Notes under the pieces: generated by a model
The model's input: the letters and a program-made list of their open reading frames with translations, nothing else
What the model was told of the DNA's origin: nothing
The model's database searches: none
Shown: in pieces, positions 55,251 to 64,000 of the stretch
Layout: each line of letters starts with the position of its first letter
Numbering within the stretch: position 1 is the stretch's first letter
Assembly (NCBI GenBank): GCA_963924555.1
Contig: OZ004585.1
Coordinates: 1,873,488 to 1,937,487 of the forward strand
Direction of reading: 5' to 3'
From: Crambe crambe
Taxonomy: Eukaryota; Porifera; Demospongiae; Poecilosclerida; Crambeidae
DNA length: 64,000 nucleotides
Program-made: the position numbers and the translations under genes

Positions 55251-56614
55251 ATGGCTTCCAACACTAGCATTGAGTATGACTATAACTTCATAGGTGAACC
55301 AGATGATGATTTGAAGTGTTTGATCTGTTTAGAAGTAGCTAGAGATCCATGGCAGCATGGGGAGTGTGGCAGGATATTCTGTGAAGAGTGCTTGGAAGAG
55401 TATGGGAAAGATAATGTGTGTCCCTTATGCTCAGAGCAGCCTCAGTACTTCAAGGATAACAGAAGTAAGTAGTAACGAAGAGGGGAGAGAATACAGTGGA
55501 ACATACTAGCTAGCTCACTTCAAGATATGTTTTAGGTATTGGAATCCACTATTCAATTCAAAGGGTCGTACTGTACATGTAGGTCCATGGCTAATATCAT
55601 ACTTATATAATAGGTAAAAGGCATATCAAGGCTCTCCCTGTGAAATGTGACAATATTATGGGAGGTTGTGAATGGGAAGGAACTGTTGGTACACTTGATG
55701 AACATATTGAAAAATGCCAGTTCACTCTAGTTTCATGTCCAAACAAGTGTGAGGAAGATGACAATGTTGGATATATCATGAGAAAGGATCTCAACGAGCA
55801 CCTTGAGAAAGAGTGTCCTAACAGGAACCACAAATGTGAGTATTGTGGGGAAGAAGATACCTATGCTAACATAACCAAGATTCATGACAATGAATGTGGA
55901 AAGAAGCCACTTCCTTGTTCTAATACTGAATGCACTAAGAAAGTGAAACGTGCCAAACTTCAAGGGCATCTAGAAGATGATTGTGAATTTTCTGAAATAT
56001 CATGCAAGTACGAGAGCATTGGATGTGATGTGAAGAGGAAAAGGAAAGACATGAGAGAGCATGAACAGGATGATAAGGTCCACCTCCAAAAGGCTCTTGA
56101 TATTGTGGTGGAATTGAGGAAAATGAGTGATAACACACTTAGAAAAGGAGAAGCTTTAGTGTTCAAGCTTACAGGCTACGAAATGAAAAAAAATAATAAT
56201 GAGATCTTTTACTCACCATCGTTCTATACCAGCACGGATGGATATCATATATGTGTCATGGTCTACCCTGGTGGGAATGGAGACGGCAAGGGGACGCACA
56301 TATCAATTTTTACTCTCTTTTTGAAAGGAAAACATGATAAGAATTTAAACTGGCCATTCACAGGAAATGTTACATTTGAATTATTAAATCAACTGGAAGA
56401 TAAAAACCATAAGTCACGTAAAACTGAATACAGTGAAAATCAAAAGGGATACATTGGACATAATGGTTGGGGTATTCCAAAGCTTATTGAGCATTCAAAG
56501 CTCCTTCATGACTCTGTTAATAACACACAGTACCTGAGGGACAACACTCTGTACTTTCGAGTAACAGTTGAAGTGTCTGGACACCAGCTGTGGCTAGAGT
56601 GCACAACCAAATGA
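55251..56614 (+). CDS. RING/TRAF zinc-finger/MATH protein, copy F
   Basis: Exon 1 55251-55464 and exon 2 55614-56614, phase 1, 404 aa. I start at the ATG of MASNTSIEY, which aligns with the paralogues; an in-frame upstream ATG (55218) exists. RING-like finger CLICLEVARDPWQHGECGRI, FCEECL, CPLC (one residue shorter than copy E). TRAF fingers run from GCEWEGTVGTLDEHIEKC to CKYESIGCDVKRKRKDMREH. Full MATH: FYTSTDGYHICVMV, GKGTHISIFTLFLKG, LNQLEDKNHKS, YLRDNTLYFRVTVE. From the middle of exon 2 it is nearly identical to copy G. Confidence 0.9.
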
Positions 56615-57067
56615 AGTTACATTGGTGCTTTCTTTACCATGACAATATAATAACTTAAAACCACACTAGTAGTTATCACCATAGAGGAGTCAGGATAATT
56701 TTATATAGTCACCTTCCCTTCCACTACAAAGTCATATAATAATGTCCCTTCCCTTTCGTATTATTTAGCTATTTAGCTTCTATCAAATAATGGCAGTGCA
56801 TTCATAATGAATATACTTAAAACTATGCATTACTGTATGAATTAGTTAACATTTGTGGCAAGATCTTACTTGACAAGACTTAACTACGTACTTCCATGGT
56901 TATCATGTCCCCATTATGGTTATCTCCATTAACCATACTCTACTCTAGCCTTATAATAAGGAAGTGTGTTTTGATAACTATGACCTCAAACCTACCAGCT
57001 ACTATTTTGAATATTTGGTAAAAGGTTTCTAGATAAGTAAAAGGTCGTAAGATATAAACATGCAAAA

Positions 57068-58452
57068 ATGGCTTCCAACACTAGTTCTGAGTATGATCAT
57101 AATTTCATAGGTGAACCAGATGATGATTTGAAGTGCTTGATCTGTTTAGAAGTAGCTAGAGACCCATGGCAGCATGGGGAGTGTGGCAGGCTATTCTGTG
57201 AGGAGTGCTTGGAAGAGCATGGGAAAGATAATGCATGTCCCTTGTGCAGGTCAGAGCAGCCTCAGTACTTCAAGGATAACAGAAGTAAGTAGTAACAAGG
57301 AAGGGAGAGAATAGACAAGAAAGTGAATGAATCTATAAAAGTGTCCTGTTATTTTAGGTAGTGGTTGGCTTATCCATGCATTTTGTTAGAGCTGGCCTTG
57401 TCTCCATGACAATGAGTATTATATGCTGTCATTTCATTTATGTAACAGGTAAAAGGCACATCAAGGCTCTCCCTGTGAAATGCATTAATATGATGAGAAG
57501 TTGTGAATGGGAAGGAACAGTTGGTACACTAGATGAACATCTGGAAATATGCCAGTTCACTCTAGTTCACTGTCCTAAGGAGTGCAAAGAAAATAATGAT
57601 ATACGTTCTATCTTGAGGAGAGATCTTGATGAGCACCTCGAGAAAGAGTGTCCTAACAGGAACCACAAATGTGAGTATTGTGGGGAAGAAGATACCTATG
57701 CTAACATAACCAAGATTCATGACAATGAATGTGGAAAGAAGCCACTTCCTTGTTCTAATATTGAATGCACTAAGAAAGTGAAACGTGCCAAACTTCAAGG
57801 GCATCTAGAAGATGATTGTGAATTTTCTGAAATATCATGCAAGTACGAGAGCATTGGATGTGATGTGAAGAGGAAAAGGAAAGACATGAGAGAGCATGAA
57901 CAGGATGATAAGGTCCACCTCCAAAAGGCTCTTGATATTGTGGTGGAATTGAGGAAAATGAGTGATAACACACTTAGAAAAGGAGAAGCTTTAGTGTTCA
58001 AGCTTACAGGCTACGAAATGAAAAAAAATAATAATGAGATCTTTTACTCACCATCGTTCTATACCAGCACGGATGGATATCATATGTGTATCATGGTCTA
58101 CCCTGGTGGGAATGGAGACGGCAAGGGGACGCATATATCAATTTTTACTCTCTTTTTGAAAGGAAAACATGATAAGAATTTAAACTGGCCATTCACAGGA
58201 AATGTTACATTTGAATTATTAAATCAACTGGAAGATAAAAACCATAAGTCATATAAAATTGAATACAATGAAAATCAAAAGGGATACATTGGACATAACT
58301 ATGGTTGGGGTACTCCAAAGCTTATTGAGCATTCAAAGCTCCTTCATGACCCTGTCAATAACACACAGTACCTGAAGGACAACACTCTGTACTTTCGAGT
58401 AACAGTTGAAATATCTGGACACAAGTTGTGGCTAGAGTGCACGACCAAATAA
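57068..58452 (+). CDS. RING/TRAF zinc-finger/MATH protein, copy G
   Basis: Exon 1 57068-57284 and exon 2 57449-58452, phase 1, 406 aa. RING-like finger as in copy E (CLICLEVARDPWQHGECGRL). The start of exon 2 differs from the paralogues (CINMMRSCEWEGTVGTLDEH, CPKECKENNDIRSILRRDLD). From HLEKECPNRNHKCEYCGEED onward it matches copy F almost base for base, including the full MATH domain and STOP context. About 350 bases of 3' flank are also shared. The acceptor TAACAG|GT replaces the usual AATAG|GT. It is probably a functional adaptor or ligase-like protein. Confidence 0.9.
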
Positions 58453-59257
58453 AGTTGACATTGGTGTAATAACTTAAAACCATGGACACATCTCCATAGA
58501 GGAGTCAGGATAATTTTTTATAGTCACCTTCCACTGCAAAATTATAAATAATGTCCCCCTCTCTTTTTTTTAATTACTTTTATAACTGCCATCGAATAAT
58601 GGCAGCTAGTGCATTCATAATAGCTATGCAAGAATACTGTATGAATTAGCTAACATTCGTGGCAAGATTTTACTTGACATGACTTAGCCACACACTTCCA
58701 TAGTTATCATGTCCCTATTATGGCTATCTCCAATAACCATACTCTACTCTAGCCTTATAATATAAGGAAGTGTAACTGTGACCTCAAACTTACTTGGACT
58801 ACCAGCTACTTTAATATACCTGAACCAGATGACAGGTATGGGCATTAGTCTATTAATGCTAATTTTTTGGCCCTTCAGCAATTATGCCTGTTTGACCCCA
58901 TTATGCTGCTGAAAAATCAAGATTTCTACTTTACACACACTTAGCTACTCAGCCTAAAGATTGTTCAGCCTAGTTATAATGCACTGATAAGATGTCATCA
59001 TTGCATGCATTCCAGTGATACATGATTATAAATATGGTTCATGAGATAACTTGCTTCCTTTAACTTTAAAAATATAAAAAATTTATTTGCTAGCCCTGAT
59101 AATATTAGCTATATGCATAGTATTATGCCTAGCTAAAATAATGACAGGCAACAGCCTCATCTCTTTAGAAGTAGCTAGCTATAGACTTATAAAGTATAGT
59201 GTGTTAATAGCTATGGCTTGATTGAGACTACTAGTTAGTACTGGAACCAGGTGATGG
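58453..59257. other. Duplicated 3' flank of TRAF-like copies F and G
   Basis: Bases to about 58800 repeat the 3' flank of copy F (56615-57000; for example GAGGAGTCAGGATAATTTT). Beyond 58800, where a next gene copy would start, only EPDD-like traces (CCTGAACCAGATGACAGG) remain. No intact gene. Confidence 0.6.
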
Positions 59258-59264
59258 TCTAAAG

Positions 59265-61309
59265 TGGGTGTCTTGATTCGGTGGAATGGACTAGTGGAAT
59301 GGAATAGTGGAATGGAATACTGGAATGGTGGAATGCTTCAGAGGGCATACCTTATCAAGATCATCTAGCACATTATTCAGCTTTGGTGTCTAGATTTAGT
59401 GGATTTATGGAATGGGAATAGCTATACTGGAATCTAAGATTTAGATTATTAACACACGTTCCGACTTCTATATTGCATGGGTATTAAATCTGTGCAACAA
59501 TTGTACCAATTCAGATGCAGGAATCTATAGCATACATCAGTGTGGTGCAGTTAAAGGTGGATGTAGCAGCTTGTGTTAAACATAACCATGAAAAAAATTG
59601 CTTTTGCAGAAGGTTGGAGTGCACAAGAGGAGACATGATCATGTTGATCATCTGTTACTACTATGGATTTTTGCTGAGTAACATATCTACATATTACTTG
59701 AAGGTAGCTAGGAGGCCCGTGGAACAGTGGAATGGAATACAGTGCACAGGAGGAGACGTGATCATGTTGATTACCTGTTACTACTACTATGGATGTCTAC
59801 TATGGATGTTTGCTAATGCTTCTAGATATATACTTTAAAAATGATGCCAGCATTATTTATCCGGGCCTACTAAAGTCTATTCGCGTTCACCTTGGCCCCG
59901 GAAGTAGCTGTGGTATAGTAAGCTTACGTAAGAACGCGTATTAATCCAATTAGCCACATAGTTATGGCTAGAGGTATGCGCGGGTAATTGGAGGCAAGCC
60001 ACGTGTTATCAGTTTAGATCAAGTTCTTTTCTCGTTTTTGCGTGACTTTCTCTCATGCCTGCCATGACTCTCCCTGGACTTCTGCCCTGTCTTCTACTGG
60101 ACAATCCCCAGAGAGGTAGTGTGGTTTAGCTGACATCTCAAGCCTGCTCCTTCCTTTCCTGATCCCAGCAACTCCTGGAGGGTTTAGCAATGATTATTCT
60201 GTATGTTCTGTATAAGCTAAACTGCCGGGAAGTTTAGCAGTGATTTGAATATTGTAGTTAAACTTGATAATGTGACTTCTCATTGATTCTATCGATCTAG
60301 TTAGCTAAAAGATTCTGTGATTCAGTTTTCTAGTTAGCTAAACTATTCTATAATTCATATTTCTTAGTTTTAACCAGCAGTTACTCGCGTAAGCTAGCTA
60401 ACTTACCCGAGAATCAGTAGCACCTGGCAGCCATTGTTTTGCTCTATCGCGCGCACTACATTCCTTGTGGTGAATGGCAGCTCCATACTTTGCTTATGGG
60501 ACATACAGCTAACTTCTTACTGGTAAGGAATGAGTCCTTATAAAAAGCATCATCATAAATCTCAGATAATTAGCTAGCTGTTGGTGTTTGAAATTTTGAA
60601 ATTGGTCAAGAATTGAGCAAGTTATCGCGGATATAAGAAGGTCAAGGTGAACGCGAATAGACTTTAGCTACCTTCAAGTGATATGTAGATATGTATTTTC
60701 ATTACTCAGCAAACATCCTCAGGGAACTATAGTGATCAACATGATCACGTCTCCTCCTGTGAATTTTTTCCCCATGGTTATGTTTAACACAAAGCTGCTA
60801 TATCCACCTTTAACTGCATCACACTGATGCATGTTATAGATTCCTGCATCTGAATTGGTACAATTGTTGCTAGCAATCACAGATTTAATACTCATATCCA
60901 TGCAATACAGAACATGGAAGCCCACTGTCAATAATGATAGGAGAGTCAGCATTACCAGTTACATGATCAGCCCATAGATACACCATGATTAACCTAACTG
61001 TTGCCAAACTTCACACAACAACCAAATGCCACGTGCTTAAATTTTCTCTTCCTCCCATGCGTCGTATTTTACCTTTTTCGATCCGCCTGCAAAGTGCATG
61101 CATGTACGTGCCAGGGAACGGGGCTAGGCAGTCAGCACATGCAAATCAAGCAAGCCATTGAAGTCTGTCACTGTTAGTGTACATCCAAAGTTGAACATGC
61201 TGGACGATCATGATGAAATAAGCCTTTAAGTTTTAGAGCATTCCACCATTTCAGTATTCCATTCCACTATTCCATTCCACTAGTCCATTCCACCGAATCA
61301 AGACACCCA
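59265..61309. mobile_element. Long terminal-inverted-repeat element, non-autonomous, about 2.05 kb
   Basis: Starts TGGGTGTCTTGATTCGGTGG and ends with its reverse complement (CACCGAATCAAGACACCCA). It is flanked by a direct repeat TCTAAAG (59258-59264 and 61310-61316), which looks like a target-site duplication. The arms (left to about 59870, right from about 60670) also match in their inner parts, and their outer ends carry runs of GGAATGGA. No transposase is visible, and the ORFs inside are shadows of the repeat. The left arm contains an internal partial duplication (GGAGACATGATCATGTTGAT-type at 59629 and 59750). Confidence 0.8.
59871..60671. mobile_element. Foldback element nested in the 59265-61309 element
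   Basis: Inverted termini CTAAAGTCTATTCGCGTTCA and its complement TGAACGCGAATAGACTTTAG, with CTA directly outside each end, suggest an insertion with a 3-bp target duplication into the larger element. The interior (about 750 bp) has no coding signal that I can see. It may belong to a PIF/Harbinger-like group on target length alone. Confidence 0.6.
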
Positions 61310-61348
61310 TCTAAAGTGCCTTTTCTGTTCAATGACTATTACCTTAAG

Positions 61349-61858
61349 GTAACTATTATTAGCATAGACTAATTTTAGCGATTTTTGCTTTCAGTTAAAA
61401 TTTAGGGTACTAATTTTGGCGATTTTGAGGAGCAGCTCAAGAAAAATGCAAATTAAGTCTGGTGTTGTTTGTTATCATAATGTACAATCGGATTTGGCCA
61501 TGATTCTGGTCATGGTGGATACAGAAATGGAGATGACCAGGAAAGGAGGGGCACAAGCATATAATTTAATACTATAATATTGGCATGATGATGTGAATGT
61601 TATGAGTTCAGAGGTCAGAAGTAAAAATTAGTTACAGGTAGCCATATGATTTCTTCAAATCCTTAAGGGGTTAGCAGGGGGAGCCAGTAGATGAAGATAT
61701 CACTTTGGAAGAACTCGGCTCCTCCAGTGATGAAGAAGAAATCTCTAGCTAGCGAGATAACGAGTGGGCGTGGTCAAAGTCATCACGTATTTTTAGCTGG
61801 TATTATTAGCGAAAATTACAAATTCGCTAAAATGAGTACCCGTTAATAAAAGTTACCG
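61349..61858. mobile_element. Short inverted-repeat element (MITE-like)
   Basis: The left end GGTAACTATTATTAGCATAG and the reverse complement of the right end (GGTAACTTTTATTAACGGGT) match imperfectly over about 38 bases, both continuing into ATTTTAGCGA. No ORF of note is inside. It lies between two other foldback elements. Confidence 0.6.
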
Positions 61859-62556
61859 CGGGTATACGTTTGCTCATGAATAATTCATAAGTTAATGAGG
61901 CGAGTAGTTGCACCGACTATGAGATGGTATAGTTGAAAACTACAGTTTCATACTGACTAGCACTTCCTACTCTACATCTGAGGGCAAACCAGACACTCGA
62001 GAACACTACCGTTGCAGAGAAACTCAACCGCTAAGCAGCCATACCTCGATCGATTTTTTGACGTCAATTTTCTCGAACTACAGGCTTGTGATGACTGTCT
62101 TTTGTGCTTATTCCAGTTGTATAAACCAAGATGCAGGGCGGCACGGAGAGATTTTAGCCAGAAAAGCCAACACTCCTGAATTTTGATCGCTTTTAGCCGT
62201 CGATCGAACGATCGATGGGCCATAGCTCTCGCGTACAGTGGCTTCTTTTCAAAATCTCTCCGTCTGGCCCTGCCCACTGGTTCATATAATAAGAAAAAGT
62301 ACAAAATAGGGTCAGCACATGGCTGCAGTTTGAGAAAATTGACGTCAAAAAATCGATCGAGGTATGGCTGCTTAGTGGTTGAGTTTCTCTGCAACGGTAG
62401 TGATCTCGAGTGTCTGGTCTGCCCTCAGTTGTAGAGTAGGAAGTGTTAGTCAGTATTAAACTGTAGTTTTCAACTGTAGCATCTCATAGTCGGTGCAACT
62501 ACTCGCCTCATTAACTCATGAATTATTCATGAGCAAATACCTACCCGCCACCTTAA
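61855..62556. mobile_element. Near-complete palindrome, foldback element about 0.7 kb
   Basis: Two arms of about 345 bases are reverse complements of each other with few differences. The outer part is TTGCTCATGAATAATTCAT, the middle TTGACGTCAATTTTCTCGA, and the centre GTCGATCGAACGATCGAT at about 62198-62215. The whole could fold into one long hairpin. Open frames on both strands here mirror each other and are not genes. It ends about 50 bp before the start codon of TRAF-like copy H. Confidence 0.78.
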
Positions 62557-62610
62557 GGTATTTGAATTTGGTAAAGGGTTTAATTTCTAGATAGGTAAAG
62601 GGTCATTCCA

Positions 62611-63840
62611 ATGGCTTCTAACACTAGCACTGAGTACGAGTATGATTATAACTTCATAGGTGAACCAGATGATGATTTGAAGTGTTTGATCTGTTTAGAA
62701 GTAGCTAGAGATCCATGGCAGCATGGGGAGTGTGGCAGGCTATTCTGTGAAGAGTGCTTGGAAGACCATGGGAAAGATAATGCATGTCCCTTGTGCAGGT
62801 CAGAGAAGCCTCAGTACTTCAAGGATAACAGAAGTAGCAACAAAGAGGGGAGAGAATACAGTGGAACATACTAGCTAGCTCACTTCAAGAGTCATATGTT
62901 GGAATCCACTAGCTATGACAATTCAATTCAAAGGGTAGTAGTACTGTGCTTGTAGGTCCATGGCTAATATCATATTATCACACTTAAATAGGTAAAAGGC
63001 ATATCAAGGCTCTTCCTGTGAAATGTGATAATGTTATGAGAAGTTGTGAATGGAAAGGAACTGTTGGTACACTAGATGAACATCTGGAAAAATGCCAGTT
63101 CTCTCTAGTTTCATGTCCAAACAAGTGCGAGGAAGATGACGATGTTGGATATATCATGAAAAAGGATCTCAACGAGCACCTTGAGAAAGAGTGTCCTAAC
63201 AGGAACCACAAATGTGAGTATTGTGGGGAAGAAGATACCTATGCCAACATAACCAAGATTCATGACAATGAATGTGGAAAGAAGCCACTTCCTTGTTCCA
63301 ATGCTGGATGCACTGAGAAACTGCAACGTGCTGAACTTCAAGATCATCTCGAAAACAATTGTGAGTTTGCTGAGATATCGTGCAAGTATGAGAGCATTGG
63401 ATGTGATATGAAGATGAAAAGGAAAGACATGAGAGTGCATGAACAGGATGATAAGGTCCACCTCCACAAGGCTCTTGATACTGTGGTGGAATTGAGAAAA
63501 AATATACTTAGAAAAGGAGAAGCTTTTGTGTTCAAGCTTACAGGTTATGAAATAAAAAAAGGAAATAATGAAATCTTTTATCACCATCATTCTATACCAG
63601 CAGAAATGGATACCATATGCTCATTAGAGTTGACTCTGATGGGAATGGAAACGGCAAGGGGACACACATATCAATTTTTTGTTACCTTTTGAAAGGAAAA
63701 TATGATAAGAATCTGAACTGGCCTTTCACAGGAACTGTTACACTTGAAATTTTAAATCAGCTGGAAGATCAAAGCCATGAATCACATAAGATCGAATACG
63801 ATGAAAAGTGTGAGGGATATATTGGAGTCATGGGGAATGT
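62611..63840 (+). pseudogene. RING/TRAF zinc-finger/MATH pseudogene, copy H
   Basis: Exon 1 from ATG 62611 is intact (YEYDYNFIGEPDDDLKCLIC, RING-like finger), but the donor has lost its consensus (AGAA|GTAGCA instead of GTAAGT). Exon 2 starts at about 62992 (KRHIKALPVKCDN) and holds good TRAF fingers to RKGEAFVFKLTGYE. A one-base deletion at about 63581 (TTTTATCACC for TTTTACTCACC) shifts the frame; the MATH continues in another frame to SHKIEYDEKCEGYIGV. After about 63830 the sequence is unrelated and the C-terminal YLKDxTLYFRV strand is missing. The remaining 63841-64000 shows no gene. Confidence 0.8.
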
Positions 63841-64000
63841 GGTCAATGAATATCATTATAGCGTGCGCACCCTGTTCAATGAATAATATTAAAATTCTTT
63901 TCTGAGAGTAGTTAGTATAAGGACAGAACTCTATACTGTCACATACTCACCTTTCAGTCTAGTCACAACTCCTTAAAAGTACAATATCAACTTTCTGTAT

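Noticed and set aside
59515-59838. 107-codon ORF and its mirror at 60719-60952
   Set aside because: They lie in the two arms of the same inverted repeat and are by-products of the element.
61972-62434. 140- and 83-codon ORFs on opposite strands
   Set aside because: Mirror-image frames of one palindrome, with no protein-like features.

Overview
The window looks like nuclear DNA of an early-branching animal, most probably a demosponge close to Amphimedon queenslandica. The reasons are short multi-exon genes with GT-AG and a few GC-AG introns, TAGCTA-rich spacers, many short foldback transposons, and expanded RING/TRAF and NHL-type families. The species call is an inference; no search could be run.

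The centre (about 14.8-50.8 kb, minus strand) is one very large gene for a beta-heavy (beta-V, karst-like) spectrin. I assembled about 68 exons with matching splice phases, roughly 3,260 residues. In protein order they encode part of a spectrin repeat, an acidic linker, an SH3 domain, about 25 spectrin repeats, the half repeat that pairs with alpha-spectrin, a Glu/Lys-rich linker, a PH domain and a proline/lysine-rich tail. The expected N-terminal CH domains and first repeats are not in the window. Two introns carry plus-strand genes: an unrecognised protein of about 202 aa (28.6-29.3 kb) and a secreted Cys-rich protein of 308 aa (40.6-41.5 kb).

The left flank (1-15 kb) is a degenerate tandem array of five units. 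Units share a broken 5' fragment of the secreted-protein family, a copy of the last spectrin exon and, in three units, a minus-strand RING/TRAF-type gene (two intact, one pseudogene). Array-specific debris includes a bacterial-type DNA methyltransferase pseudogene (3.6-5.9 kb), an NHL-repeat pseudogene, and an inverted copy of the spectrin PH exon.

The right flank (51.4-63.9 kb, plus strand) holds a second cluster of RING/TRAF-zinc-finger/MATH genes: three intact, three pseudogenes. It is interrupted by a terminal-inverted-repeat element carrying a short ORF and by a stack of long foldback elements (59.3-62.6 kb).

The TRAF-like proteins are probably signalling adaptors or ubiquitin ligases, although every copy lacks the usual RING histidine. 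The spectrin is a membrane-skeleton scaffold. The two are linked by position and duplication history; nothing in the sequence shows a shared pathway.
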